51,504 nt of DNA from JBBQFC01 sp038321615 (GCA_038321615.1 JBBQFC010000018.1:1-51504); one strand, 5' to 3'; counted from the first letter of the stretch, positions 1 through 9,812 are shown. Notes: generated by a model not told the origin, from the letters alone. A program made the numbers and translations.

Positions 1-73
1 CCGCAAGGCTCTACAATCCCTTCTGAAATACGGCGGCCGTAACGACATCGATCGACCTAAGGATCAGACTTAA
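1..73 (+). CDS. 3' end of an unidentified gene (partial)
   Basis: One forward frame is open from the window edge to a TAA at 71-73 and would encode about 23 C-terminal residues ending in RPKDQT. The piece is too short to assign a family, and the other frames close sooner or give nothing recognisable. It would converge on the isocitrate dehydrogenase gene, which fits the local layout. The reading is tentative. Confidence 0.3.
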   Translation, partial: RKALQSLLKYGGRNDIDRPKDQT

Positions 74-124
74 TTCCAACTTCGATGTGCTGGTGTTTTC
101 CGACTCACAGTTCTCTCAATTCAA

Positions 125-2368
125 TCAAACAACTTCCACAGCAAGTTTATCCAATACATTATTAAATTTTGTGCTCGGGCGCATTGCTTTGTCCACCAAT
201 TCGGCATTGGGATGGTAGTAGCCACCTATGGAAACGGGCTCGCCTTGGGGGGCAATTAGTTCTTCGTTGATTTGTATTTGAGAAAGAGCAAGTTCTTCGG
301 CAACAGGAGCAAAAATGGCAGCGAGTTCCTTGTCGGTAGTCTGATGTGCCAAGGCTTCCGTCCAAAACAAAGTAAGATAGAAGTGGCTTCCCCGATTATC
401 GGGTTCCATCACTTTGCGCGAAGGCGACTTATTTTCATCGAGAAAACGGGCAGTGGCCGCGTCGAGGCAATCGGCGAGAATCTGTGCTTTAGTATTGCCA
501 GTAGCTCTGCTAAAATGCTCAAAGGAAGCTGCCAATGCCAAAAATTCACCAAGTGAATCCCAGCGCAAATGGCCTTCCTCGAGAAATTGCTCGACGTGCT
601 TGGGTGCCGATCCGCCAGCCCCGGTTTCAAAAAGGCCGCCTCCGTTCATCAAGGGAACGATTGAAAGCATCTTGGCGCTGGTTCCGAGTTCGAGTATCGG
701 GAATAGATCGGTGAGGTAGTCGCGGAGCACATTACCGGTTACGGAAATAGTGTCGAGTCCTGCTTTGAGCCGCTTGAGCGTAAACCGAGTCGCTTCGTCA
801 GGGGCTAGCACGTTGATATCTAAGCCGCTGAGATCATATTCAGCTAAGTAATTTCTAACCTTCAAGATTAATTCACGGTCGTGGGCTCTTTGCTCATCGA
901 GCCAAAATACGGTCGGGGTGGCACTTATTCGGCAGCGATCTACGGCCAGTTTCACCCAATCGCGGATGGCCGCATCCTTCGTTTGGCACATCCGCCAGAT
1001 GTCGCCTTTGCTCACACTGTGGCGAAAAATGATTTCACCCGCATCGCTGCGAACCAAAACTTCTCCGGCTTCCGGCATTTCGAATGTTTTATCGTGCGAA
1101 CCGTATTCTTCGGCTTTTTGAGCCATCAGCCCCACATTTGGCACAGAACCCATCGTGCGTGGGTCGAAGGCTCCATTCTCTTTGCAAAATGCAACGGTTT
1201 CAGCATATACGCCGGCGTAGGATCGATCGGGAATCACAGCAAGCGTATCTTGAGCCTTCCCTTCTTTGTCCCACATTTTCCCCGACGTGCGAATCATGGC
1301 GGGCATGGAAGCATCTATAATGACATCGCTCGGTACATGGAGATTGGAAATCCCCTTATCAGAATTCACCATGGCGAGTGCCGGTCCGTTGCGGTAAGCC
1401 GCGGCCATATCGCGCTCTACAGCCACGCGTTCTTCCGGCTTTAAATTAACGAGTCCTTCCATCAGATCGCCGAGTCCATTGCGCACATCTACACCGATGC
1501 GTTCAAAGGCCGCGCGGTGATTCTCAAACACATGCTTGAAAAACACTTCTACCACATGTCCGAAGATGATGGGGTCCGAGACTTTCATCATAGTAGCCTT
1601 TAGGTGAACCGAAAAAAGGACATCCTGATTTTTGGCATCGGCTATGGCTTGCTCCAAAAATTGGCGAAGCTCGTGAATGTGCATGACGGAAGCATCTATA
1701 ACTTCGTCTTTTAGCACCTTCAGTTTAGGCCTTAGAACCTGCTCGGCACCCGATTTTGTCTTAAGAACAATAGAAATTACACCATCCGCGGCAAGGGTAT
1801 GCGATTGCTCACTACCGTAAAAATCGCCACTAGTCATGCTTGTTACCGACGTTTTTGAGTCTCGGCTCCAGGCGCCCATCTTGTGAGGGTGTTTTCGGGC
1901 GTAGGCTTTTACGGCTTTTGGCGCCCTCCTGTCTGAATTGCCTTCGCGTAGCACCGGATTTACCGCGCTGCCTTTCACTTTGTCGTAACGTTCTTTAATG
2001 TCCTTTTCTTCCGGATTCTGCGGGTCTTCGGGATAATTTGGCAAGTCAAAACCCTGCTTTTGCAGTTCGGCAATCGCCTCTTTGAGTTGGGGAACAGAAG
2101 CGCTTATATTGGGAAGCTTAATGATGTTAGCCTTTTCATTTCTTGCCAAATCACCGAGCTCTTTTAAATCGTCGTTTACTTGCTGATCGGCTGGCAACCG
2201 ATCGGCAAAAGAACTCAGCACGCGCGCAGAAAGCGAAATGTCGCGGCTTTCCACTGGCACGCCTGCTGCATGAGCAATACGTTGTAAAATGGGTAAGAAG
2301 GAAGCAGTAGCCAAGGCCGGGGCTTCGTCGGTAATGGTGTAAATGAGTTTATGCGTTTTTGTTGGCAT
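125..2368 (-). CDS. icd: Isocitrate dehydrogenase (NADP+), monomeric type
   Basis: Cytosolic TCA-cycle enzyme that oxidatively decarboxylates isocitrate to 2-oxoglutarate with NADP+. The 747-residue length matches the monomeric IDH family, about twice a subunit of the dimeric enzyme. The N-terminus (MPTKTHKLIYTITDEAPALA) and internal blocks such as PNVGLMAQKAEEYGSHDKTF and LFETGAGGSAPKHVEQFLEE are characteristic of that family. The gene is complete, starts with ATG and is transcribed alone. A TAnnTTCG-like element lies about 80 bp upstream of the start. Nothing looks unusual. The assignment rests on strong family resemblance along the full length. Confidence 0.96.
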   Translation of the reverse strand: MPTKTHKLIYTITDEAPALATASFLPILQRIAHAAGVPVESRDISLSARVLSSFADRLPADQQVNDDLKELGDLARNEKANIIKLPNISASVPQLKEAIAELQKQGFDLPNYPEDPQNPEEKDIKERYDKVKGSAVNPVLREGNSDRRAPKAVKAYARKHPHKMGAWSRDSKTSVTSMTSGDFYGSEQSHTLAADGVISIVLKTKSGAEQVLRPKLKVLKDEVIDASVMHIHELRQFLEQAIADAKNQDVLFSVHLKATMMKVSDPIIFGHVVEVFFKHVFENHRAAFERIGVDVRNGLGDLMEGLVNLKPEERVAVERDMAAAYRNGPALAMVNSDKGISNLHVPSDVIIDASMPAMIRTSGKMWDKEGKAQDTLAVIPDRSYAGVYAETVAFCKENGAFDPRTMGSVPNVGLMAQKAEEYGSHDKTFEMPEAGEVLVRSDAGEIIFRHSVSKGDIWRMCQTKDAAIRDWVKLAVDRCRISATPTVFWLDEQRAHDRELILKVRNYLAEYDLSGLDINVLAPDEATRFTLKRLKAGLDTISVTGNVLRDYLTDLFPILELGTSAKMLSIVPLMNGGGLFETGAGGSAPKHVEQFLEEGHLRWDSLGEFLALAASFEHFSRATGNTKAQILADCLDAATARFLDENKSPSRKVMEPDNRGSHFYLTLFWTEALAHQTTDKELAAIFAPVAEELALSQIQINEELIAPQGEPVSIGGYYHPNAELVDKAMRPSTKFNNVLDKLAVEVV

Positions 2369-2446
2369 GAGCTTGTAAAAAGAATGGTAAGAAGGAGCGT
2401 ATCGATGAGCGATAAGGGACGAAATCCCGCATCAATTGCATCGGGA

Positions 2447-2454
2447 CGAAGGTA
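2447..2454 (-). promoter_or_regulatory. Possible -7 promoter element for icd
   Basis: On the minus strand this reads TACCTTCG, one base off the Bacteroidota -7 consensus TAnnTTTG. It lies 78 bp upstream of the icd start. I see no convincing TTG/TTTG at the usual distance, so support is weak. Confidence 0.35.
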
Positions 2455-2491
2455 ACATTCTCTTCCATTTTAAGAAGTTGTAGGCATGCAA

Positions 2492-2524
2492 AAGCCCCGA
2501 TATTCTGTGGGAATATCGGGGCTT
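2492..2524 (-). terminator. Rho-independent terminator of the secreted subtilase gene
   Basis: A perfect 14-bp inverted repeat (AAGCCCCGATATTC and its complement) with a 5-nt loop sits 15 bp past the stop of the subtilase gene. On the minus strand it runs into a short T-run (CTTTTG). It separates this gene from icd downstream. Confidence 0.85.
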
Positions 2525-2539
2525 CGTAAGCATTTTAAC

Positions 2540-5500
2540 TTAATTGGTTTTGAGCAGAAGTTTGGATTCTACCAAGCGATCTCCTTCGTACAACTGTACT
2601 AAGTAGCTTCCTGCAGCAAGATGTGAAAGTTCGATTTCCATTCGATTGCCTTGCATCAAAGTCTGTAAAACTTGTCGCCCTGAAGCATCAAAAATGGAGA
2701 TGCGCCGTGCCAGGAAGTCCGATCCGGCGAAGGCCACAGTTACGCGGTCAATAGCTGGATTTGGGAATACTTCAAGCTTCGCCGCAGCTTCACCATCTTC
2801 TTCGTTGCCAAAGATTGCAGCATTGTCAGCAAAATCCAATACCGTCGGGGCGATGCACGAACCGAGCTCGTAAACCCGCACGTTTCTAAAACTGCCATTT
2901 ACCCCTGGTAAATTTGCATCATTATCACCAGCAAAAACGAGTCGATCGAAAGAGCCTGAGACATAAATTCCTGCGGGAATAGTATAGGTTACCCAATCAC
3001 TGCCACTGTAGGTGTTAAAGTTGAGAATACCCCAATTTTGGCTTCCATGAACTTGAAATAGAAGTTGGCTTGAAATGTTGTTGTCGTTATCAAAACCTAC
3101 TCCGTGTATTTCACCTTCTGCTGTGCTCCTGAACTCAAAAGATAGTACAGTATTTGTACCTACGGTGTAGTTGAAAGGAGTTGACTTCCAAGCGTTTTGA
3201 GTCAACGTCATCTCGGAGCCGTTTCCTGATATCGTGAATTGCCCGTTGTCTTGCATAACACCATAGGTTTGAACACCTAAAGCATTGAAATTGATGATAG
3301 GACAAGCTCCGCTGGGGCTCCCAAATCCAGTAGTTAAGCTCAACGCGTCAATGGCTATATCGCTGGTGAAGCTGGACGAAGTCATGGCTGTAAACCGCAA
3401 TTTCACTCCATTTTCTCCGGCATAGGAATCGATGTTCACGTCGGCCGTCAGCCAATCACCACCTTGGTTGCCCGCTTCGCTCCATACGGTAGCCCAAGCA
3501 GGGTTGTTTTCGCTCTGCACTTGCAGCGCTAAGTTGCCCATGCTCGCGCCAAACATGTGATAGTTAAAACTAAACGTAGCCGCAGGTACGTCGCTCAAAT
3601 CAAAACAAGGAGACGAAAGAATCGCCGACTTCGATGGATGGTTAGGAGCGGATGACTCGATGTAATAGTAAAAACTTCCTTCTGACGCTCCTGTCGGGCC
3701 TGTAGCGTTCGAAGGTGTGCTTCCCGATCTTCTGGACCAATTAAAGTCATCGTCGGTGGCATCATCCCACAGGTTGCTCGCAGCTTCGAAGCCTTCGGTG
3801 TATGGCAAGGATCCTACATCGGCGCTGCAAGTTAAAGGGTTAGGAGCGGGCGAGCCAACCTGAATATTGATTTGATCGATTGCCATATCGCTCGTAAAAC
3901 TGGTAGAAGTAGTGGCAACAAAACGGAAACTCACTTCGGCGTTACCAACTAAATTATTTAGCGAAACATTCTGTGTAACCCATGTATTGCCTTGGTTGCC
4001 ACTTTGTTCCCAGAGCGCAGTCCAAGCGCCATTCTCAACTTTTGACTCCAATTTCATGGTGCCCATTGTAGCACCGAACATATGATAACTGAACGTAAAC
4101 GTGGCGTTTGCTAATCCGTCTAAATTAACACAGGGCGAACTTAGAATAGCTGTTTTGGTTGGAAAGTTTGGCGCTGAAGACTCTATGTAATAATAAAAGC
4201 TTCCTTCCACGGCACTACTGGGCCCGGTGCTAGCCGACGGCGTACCGCCCGATCTGCGAATCCAGTTGAAATTGTCGTTGGTGCTCTGAATCCATTGCGT
4301 ATCAGAACTCTCAAACCCTTCGGAGTAAGGCAAGGAACTAATGGTAGAAGTACAATTTGAAGGTCCACCTGTGCTTCCATTTCCGATCACTACTTGATCG
4401 ATTGCAATATCTCCTGTAAAGCTAGTGGTAGTGCTAGCTCTAAATCTTACGCGTGCAGTGCCCGAACTTGCCAAAGAAGCCAAACTCACAGACTGATTGC
4501 TCCAGGCATTGCCTTGATCTCCAGTGAGCGACCAAATAGTATTCCAAGAGCTACCATCGGTGGAGCCTTCAAGCCTTAACTCGCCAATCGCTAGTCCAAA
4601 AAGGTGGGTTGAAAAACTAATGGTGGCATTGGTTAAAGACGTCAAGTTCATGCAAGGAGATTGGACAATGGCGAATTTCGATGGATAGTTTGGCGAAGAA
4701 GATTCGATAAAAAGGTAGTTTGTTCCATTCGCTGCGGCCGAAGGGCCTGTTCCATTCGAAGGGGTCGTTCCCGATCCAATCGTCCAGTCGAAATCATCGT
4801 CGGTAGCTTGCGACCAATTGCCCAGGCCTGATTCGAAACTCTGTGTAGAAGGGAAGGAAGTAATGAGATTCGCGCATGCATTAACCACCGGTGCAGCTGC
4901 TAATAGAGCCTGGTGGGCATTGACCCGCCCGTGACCGAAGGTATTATCAAAACCCACAGCACCCATATCGGTGGCGGTAGTTTGTAAGAGTGTGCGGATT
5001 TCCAAATCTGTGAGATCCGGGTTCACCGATACCACCAAAGCTGCGGCTCCAGCTACCAGCGGACAAGCAGCCGAAGTACCGCCGAAGCCTGTTGTATAAT
5101 CGCCAGAACTATAGCCCGCGCTTCCTGGACGATCGGTAGTGCGCACTCCAGCACCCGATTGACCGGGAGCAGCATTCGATGGAGCTACAATATCGAGCGC
5201 TGGCCCCTGGTTCGAGTAATTGGAAAGGAAGCCTAAACTGGTTACGGCTCCTACGCCCATTACGTACGTAAGGTCTGCTGGATATTCCACACAAGTGCCG
5301 TAGCTATTGCCGGAAGCAAAAACAATTACACAACCTTTGCCGCTGCGACCAGTGGTTCGCGCATCGCTGATGGCATTATTTAATGCTGAAAGCGAAAGGG
5401 TGCAAGAAGAATATCCCCAAGAATTTGACATCACGTCAACGCCTTGATTTTTTGCCCAAGTGAAGGCATCGGCTAAATCGGAAGTAGTTTCACTACCCTG

Positions 5501-6436
5501 AAATATATTCACCGAACGCAATCTTACATTGGGAGCAAGCCCTCGAACACCGATATCATTGTGCGAAGCACCTATAATACCTCCGCAAGCTACTCCGTGG
5601 CCGGCATTTCCTACGGAAGTGCCATTGCCGCCCGTGGCTGGCGTATAACCTGCAAGAATTCGGCTAATGCCGGTCGAAGTATTCATATCGGGGTGGCTCA
5701 CTAATCCGTCGTCTATAACGGCTACAGTAACACTCGCGCTGCCTGTAGAGATTGCCCAAGCTTCCGGTGCATCGCAATCTATATCGCTTGTGCCGGTAGT
5801 GCCGCCAATGTTCTGACCGGTATTGTGCATTTGAAATTGAGCAGAATACAGGGGGTCGATATGAAGCTTATGATTCGCATAAAAGTCGGGGTGTGCCCAC
5901 TTTACAAGGTCGCTTTCTACAAGTGCGTTGGCAAGGGCGAGTGTGGCGAGCGGGTTATCGATCTCTACTATGTAGTAAAGGCCAAATTCACTCTCACGGA
6001 TGGATCCATTTCCATAGCGCTTAATGATCTCGCTTATTTCGCCACTCATCGGGTCTTCCGATTCATTAGGGGCAAAGAGCATTTTATGGCTCAAATAAAG
6101 CGGAAAACCATCGTCGAGCTTGCGAGCAAAGTAAGAATTCTTGATGCCAATATTCGAGAAGCCTGGAATGGCATTTAGATCAAAAGATTGTGAAAAACCA
6201 ATTTCGGAATGAATTACAACTGCGAGATACTTTGGAATTTCTTTTACCACCCGGAAACCGACTGGCATGGTATTCAAAAATGAATTGAAGTCCGCGGTAG
6301 TATTGAAGTGGACGACAACTTCCTTGAATTCTGTTTGGATTGGGATCGGACGATTTTCGTCATAGAAGCGTGTTTGTGCAAAGGAATTTTGCAACGTTGC
6401 GAGTAAAAGCAACGCCTGGAGGGGGAGCAATTTCAT
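2540..6436 (-). CDS. Secreted S8 (subtilisin-like) peptidase with three MAM-like repeats and T9SS sorting domain
   Basis: Large extracellular serine protease, 1298 residues. A signal peptide covers about residues 1-20 (cleavage near NSFA/Q). An N-terminal propeptide-like region runs to about 190. The S8 domain spans about 195-515 with the triad visible as Asp242 (AVIDDG), His280 (NAGHG) and Ser455 (GGTSAACP). Three repeats of about 160 residues follow (about 527-686, 700-860, 877-1036), each with SLPYxEGFE-like, FYYYIESSAPN-like and SFTxDxAID motifs, resembling MAM-type jelly rolls. Another beta-rich domain comes next, then a C-terminal type A sorting domain (FPNPAIDR... about 1220-1298). The protein is probably exported by the Sec and type IX systems and used for protein degradation outside the cell. 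The substrate is unknown. It is monocistronic, with a clear promoter and terminator. Confidence 0.93.
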   Translation of the reverse strand: MKLLPLQALLLLATLQNSFAQTRFYDENRPIPIQTEFKEVVVHFNTTADFNSFLNTMPVGFRVVKEIPKYLAVVIHSEIGFSQSFDLNAIPGFSNIGIKNSYFARKLDDGFPLYLSHKMLFAPNESEDPMSGEISEIIKRYGNGSIRESEFGLYYIVEIDNPLATLALANALVESDLVKWAHPDFYANHKLHIDPLYSAQFQMHNTGQNIGGTTGTSDIDCDAPEAWAISTGSASVTVAVIDDGLVSHPDMNTSTGISRILAGYTPATGGNGTSVGNAGHGVACGGIIGASHNDIGVRGLAPNVRLRSVNIFQGSETTSDLADAFTWAKNQGVDVMSNSWGYSSCTLSLSALNNAISDARTTGRSGKGCVIVFASGNSYGTCVEYPADLTYVMGVGAVTSLGFLSNYSNQGPALDIVAPSNAAPGQSGAGVRTTDRPGSAGYSSGDYTTGFGGTSAACPLVAGAAALVVSVNPDLTDLEIRTLLQTTATDMGAVGFDNTFGHGRVNAHQALLAAAPVVNACANLITSFPSTQSFESGLGNWSQATDDDFDWTIGSGTTPSNGTGPSAAANGTNYLFIESSSPNYPSKFAIVQSPCMNLTSLTNATISFSTHLFGLAIGELRLEGSTDGSSWNTIWSLTGDQGNAWSNQSVSLASLASSGTARVRFRASTTTSFTGDIAIDQVVIGNGSTGGPSNCTSTISSLPYSEGFESSDTQWIQSTNDNFNWIRRSGGTPSASTGPSSAVEGSFYYYIESSAPNFPTKTAILSSPCVNLDGLANATFTFSYHMFGATMGTMKLESKVENGAWTALWEQSGNQGNTWVTQNVSLNNLVGNAEVSFRFVATTSTSFTSDMAIDQINIQVGSPAPNPLTCSADVGSLPYTEGFEAASNLWDDATDDDFNWSRRSGSTPSNATGPTGASEGSFYYYIESSAPNHPSKSAILSSPCFDLSDVPAATFSFNYHMFGASMGNLALQVQSENNPAWATVWSEAGNQGGDWLTADVNIDSYAGENGVKLRFTAMTSSSFTSDIAIDALSLTTGFGSPSGACPIINFNALGVQTYGVMQDNGQFTISGNGSEMTLTQNAWKSTPFNYTVGTNTVLSFEFRSTAEGEIHGVGFDNDNNISSQLLFQVHGSQNWGILNFNTYSGSDWVTYTIPAGIYVSGSFDRLVFAGDNDANLPGVNGSFRNVRVYELGSCIAPTVLDFADNAAIFGNEEDGEAAAKLEVFPNPAIDRVTVAFAGSDFLARRISIFDASGRQVLQTLMQGNRMEIELSHLAAGSYLVQLYEGDRLVESKLLLKTN

Positions 6437-6480
6437 CGTAAATTTTAATTAATTTAAAGGTTAAAGCAATTGGCAAAGCT

Positions 6481-6512
6481 CAAATCTAAACTATTTGAAG
6501 TGTAAAGTCAAA
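6481..6512 (-). promoter_or_regulatory. Bacteroidota-type promoter for the secreted subtilase
   Basis: On the minus strand TTTG (6512-6509), a 20-nt spacer, then TAGATTTG (6488-6481) match the consensus TTTG-N19-21-TAnnTTTG exactly. The element lies 45 bp upstream of the ATG at 6436. Confidence 0.8.
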
Positions 6513-6702
6513 TTATGTTAAAGCATATAAATCGAGTGGCATTGTAATCCAAAATTTGGAAGAATCGAACTCATCCGTTATCGGCTACATACCCGTTTTA
6601 GTCGTTCCAATAGCGATAATAAAAAGTTTTCAACACCCTTGACTATTTGAAAAAGCTCATTTCTACTTTTCGATGGAGTCAAAAAATTATATTTGTCGAC
6701 TC

Positions 6703-7515
6703 ATGCGGACTTTTGATCAAAAGGTGGTCTGGATCACAGGTGCCAGTTCTGGAATAGGGAAGGAAGCCGCTATTCAATTTTCCAAGTTGGGAGGAAGGCT
6801 TGTCCTTTCCGCCCGCCGCCAAGAAGCTCTGCAGGAAGTTGCTAAGCTTTGCTCATATTCTTCCGATATTCTTATTCTTCCCTATGATGTTACCGATACA
6901 GACATAGCAAAGTCGATGGTTAATAAGGTGTTAGAGAAATTTGGCCGCATCGACCTATTGTTCCAATCGGCGGGAATCAGCCAACGATCTTATGCTTTGG
7001 ATACCGAGTTTTCGGTTTACCGAAAAATCATGGAAGTAAATTATTTCGGCTTAGTGGCACTTTCACAAGCTGTTTTACCTCATATGGTTGCAGCGGGAGG
7101 CGGACATTTATTAACGATATCCAGCGTTGTGGGCAAGTTTGGTTTTTCAGCCCGCTCGGCTTATAGCGCATCGAAGCATGCTTTGCATGGCTACATGGAG
7201 TCTGTGTATCTCGAACTGAAAGATCAAGGAATACGCACTACCTTGGTTTGTGCAGGCCCGGTTAATACTCCGTTATCCATATCTGCACTCGACGCCAATG
7301 GGCATCCAACTGGAGTAATGGACGAAATGCAAGTAAAAGGAATGTCGCCCCAAAAATGCGTCGCCGACATTCTTCGGGCTATTCAAAGGGACAAACGCGA
7401 AGTGGTGGTTGGTGGTTTCGCAGAAAAATTGGGCGTCAAAATACACGGCTGGTTTCCGGCTCTTTTTTTAAAATTAGCTTCAAAGCAAGACCCCAGAGGT
7501 GAAATAAAATTATAG
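6703..7515 (+). CDS. Short-chain dehydrogenase/reductase (SDR)
   Basis: Classical SDR oxidoreductase of about 270 residues using NAD(P)H. Visible motifs are TGASSGIG (cofactor-binding glycine motif near the N-terminus), an N-A/S-G equivalent (QSAGIS), the catalytic Ser in ISSVVGKFG, and YSASK with the catalytic Tyr and Lys. The frame is open from an ATG at 6673, but the ATG at 6703 (MRTFDQKVVWITG) fits the family N-terminus better. A TACTTTTC promoter-like element at about 6664 would also place transcription start after 6673. The gene ends 2 bp before the VOC protein, so the two are co-transcribed. Substrate unknown. Confidence 0.9.
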   Translation: MRTFDQKVVWITGASSGIGKEAAIQFSKLGGRLVLSARRQEALQEVAKLCSYSSDILILPYDVTDTDIAKSMVNKVLEKFGRIDLLFQSAGISQRSYALDTEFSVYRKIMEVNYFGLVALSQAVLPHMVAAGGGHLLTISSVVGKFGFSARSAYSASKHALHGYMESVYLELKDQGIRTTLVCAGPVNTPLSISALDANGHPTGVMDEMQVKGMSPQKCVADILRAIQRDKREVVVGGFAEKLGVKIHGWFPALFLKLASKQDPRGEIKL

Positions 7516-7517
7516 GT

Positions 7518-8576
7518 ATGGGCGAATTTATCAGTGGTATCCAGCAAGTTGGTATTGGTACAGCAAATATGGAAGCCGATTGGGCTTGGTATCGCGAAAT
7601 GTTCGGTATGGACATTAAAATATTTGTAGATGCTGCACCAGCACCGTTGATGACGAAATATACCGGGGGCGATATTCATTCGCGGATAGCCGCCCTAGCT
7701 ATGAATATGCAGGGGGGGGGTGGTTTCGAAATTTGGCAGTATACGAGTAGAACTCCAGTTGCTGCCGCATCACCATTGCAATTTGGCGATCTTGGATTCC
7801 TTGCTCTGAAGATGAAGGTTCGGGATGCAAAAGCCGCCCATGTCTTCCTGCAAAATAAAGGTGTCAAAATATTAACATCGCCGCAACCGAATTCTGCCGG
7901 TCAAAGTCATTTTTACGTGGCCGATTTAAATGGAAACTGGTTCGACATGGTAGAAGTGAAAGATGACTGGTTTCGAAAAGAGAAATCATTGATCGGAGGT
8001 GCCTATGGCATGGTAATCGGCGTGAGCGATTTGGATCGATCTCTGAAGTTCTACCGCGAATTACTAGGCTACGATGTGGAATTGCGCGGGGAACGAAAAG
8101 CGCACGCTGATTTAGCTGGTCTCTCAGGATCCAATGCGGAACTTGATAGAGTAATTCTTTCGCAGTCGTCACAAGCTGTTGGCCCTTTCAACCATTTATT
8201 GGGTGGAAGCCAAATCGAATTAGTATCAAACCCTGTGGCTCCAGGAACGCCGACGCTTGAAAATAGGTTTTGGGGCGATTTAGGCTTCATTCACCTTTGC
8301 TACGACGTGCGCGACATGGAAGGTTTGAAGAAGAAAGCAGCCAAGCTGAACCATCCGTTCACGGTAGATAGTGCCGACTCATTTGACATGGGCAAAGCGG
8401 CTGGCCGATTCTCCTACGTCGAAGATCCCGATGGCACTCTGATCGAATTTGTCGAAACGCACAAGCTCCCCTTGGTGGAAAAGTGGGGTCTATTTCTCAA
8501 TCTCAAGAAGCGGAAACAAGGCAAACCGCTACCGCGGTGGCTCATCCACGGGTTCAGTTTTAACAGGATCAAGTAA
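7518..8576 (+). CDS. VOC family protein with two glyoxalase/dioxygenase-like domains
   Basis: 352-residue cytosolic protein of the vicinal oxygen chelate superfamily. The first module is at about residues 5-150 (QQVGIGTANMEADWAWYREM...DLNGNWFDMVE) and the second at about 160-325 (GVSDLDRSLKFYRELLGYD...YVEDPDGTLIEFVE). VOC proteins bind a metal and act as glyoxalases, ring-cleaving dioxygenases or resistance proteins; the reaction here cannot be told. The gene follows the SDR by 2 bp. It carries a run of nine G at 7712-7720 inside a Gly stretch (codons 65-68). Its last 48 bp overlap the 3' end of the convergent transporter gene. Confidence 0.88.
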   Translation: MGEFISGIQQVGIGTANMEADWAWYREMFGMDIKIFVDAAPAPLMTKYTGGDIHSRIAALAMNMQGGGGFEIWQYTSRTPVAAASPLQFGDLGFLALKMKVRDAKAAHVFLQNKGVKILTSPQPNSAGQSHFYVADLNGNWFDMVEVKDDWFRKEKSLIGGAYGMVIGVSDLDRSLKFYRELLGYDVELRGERKAHADLAGLSGSNAELDRVILSQSSQAVGPFNHLLGGSQIELVSNPVAPGTPTLENRFWGDLGFIHLCYDVRDMEGLKKKAAKLNHPFTVDSADSFDMGKAAGRFSYVEDPDGTLIEFVETHKLPLVEKWGLFLNLKKRKQGKPLPRWLIHGFSFNRIK

Positions 8577-9812
8577 ATCCTTTTTCCTAATGAGGTAAGC
8601 GGCTGCTACGGTAAGTAGACCTGTTGCGGGAATTATCAAAAAGCTTGCGAAGGCAGGATCTTCTCGAAACCAGGAATCAAAACCAAAATATGAAACGGTC
8701 AATGCTGCGGATGCTATACCTATTGCTGCGCAGGTGTTTTTTTCGCTAATCTGCAATATCCATGTGCTAGTGGATATCAAAAAGAGGCTTCCACCAATGG
8801 CATATCCACTTGCTATGATTACAGTACTAATGAGCAGACTCGAAATATTCACTTCTGCAAATGCAGTAAATGAAGTATTGATTGCCACTAGAATCAGGAT
8901 GAAAATCAATATGCCTAATCCGGCAGTATGGAGAATGAAATGCTTTTTCTGTCCGAATAGAAAGGCAAGGATGATGCAGGCCAAAGCGCTCAGGAAGTTT
9001 ATCGCAAATTGGACGAGAATTTCGCTGCTCGCAGTGTTTCCGACCATGTTAAATTTGAGTTCGAGCGCGCCTACTTGAGAAACGAGTATGGCGGCAAAAC
9101 ACACTATGCATGCGACCAGAATGCTGAATATCAGAGATTTATTCTTTTCGGAATGTTTCGCTAGCGGGGGAAACCTGGAATGCTTTTCATCATAAACCTT
9201 GGAAATCTGCAAAAGGTAAACGTGGCCGGCTATTATAAGCACTGCCAAAGTGAGAAATATTTGATGCCAGGGCATTATGAAAAGCAAATAATTGAAGGCT
9301 ATCGAGCCAATTACCGCTCCACAGGCATCTGCGGCAAAATAGGAAGCCACTCCGCTGTGCAAATAGCCCTTCCTTTGTTTGTAAAACGAGCCATATTCCA
9401 CAAAATGAACCGTAGGATAAAACGCAAAACTTATTGCCAATATTACCAGCGCAGGATAGCGGAGTTGGAGACTGGGTAAGCCAAGCAGAAAGAAACTAAT
9501 CGCCAAACCTGCTCCCGACCATATCAGCAGATTTTTACGATTTTTAAAATGATCGGCGATAAAGCCACCAGGAATTTGCAGAAATAACAAGAAGGCATAG
9601 GCCTGAATATAAGTACGGTACTCGCTCTCTTCGTCAGCTTGAAAGGATTCGCCACTAAAAGCTGAAAAAATCAATGCGGAGGCTAATACAATCGAAAAGC
9701 TAAACAGACTTCTCGATATTAGGAATGGCCATTGAGCCTTGGGATGCTGCGAAAGGTAATGAGGCAGAGCCGCCTTATCGAGAGGTTGATCTTCAGTAAG
9801 ATACTCCATCAT
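8529..9812 (-). CDS. MFS-type transporter, substrate unknown
   Basis: 427-residue polytopic inner-membrane protein with about 11-12 hydrophobic segments. The loop GGFIADHFKNRKNLL after the second segment resembles the MFS motif A between helices 2 and 3. Together with SFYKQRKG it is loosely reminiscent of POT/peptide transporters, but the diagnostic PTR motifs are not convincing. Two adjacent ATG codons (9812, 9809) could start translation; both overlap the stop of the endonuclease III gene upstream, so the two are translationally linked. The C-terminal codons overlap the convergent VOC gene. MFS membership is likely; the substrate is not inferable. Confidence 0.75.
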   Translation of the reverse strand: MMEYLTEDQPLDKAALPHYLSQHPKAQWPFLISRSLFSFSIVLASALIFSAFSGESFQADEESEYRTYIQAYAFLLFLQIPGGFIADHFKNRKNLLIWSGAGLAISFFLLGLPSLQLRYPALVILAISFAFYPTVHFVEYGSFYKQRKGYLHSGVASYFAADACGAVIGSIAFNYLLFIMPWHQIFLTLAVLIIAGHVYLLQISKVYDEKHSRFPPLAKHSEKNKSLIFSILVACIVCFAAILVSQVGALELKFNMVGNTASSEILVQFAINFLSALACIILAFLFGQKKHFILHTAGLGILIFILILVAINTSFTAFAEVNISSLLISTVIIASGYAIGGSLFLISTSTWILQISEKNTCAAIGIASAALTVSYFGFDSWFREDPAFASFLIIPATGLLTVAAAYLIRKKDLLDPVKTEPVDEPPR

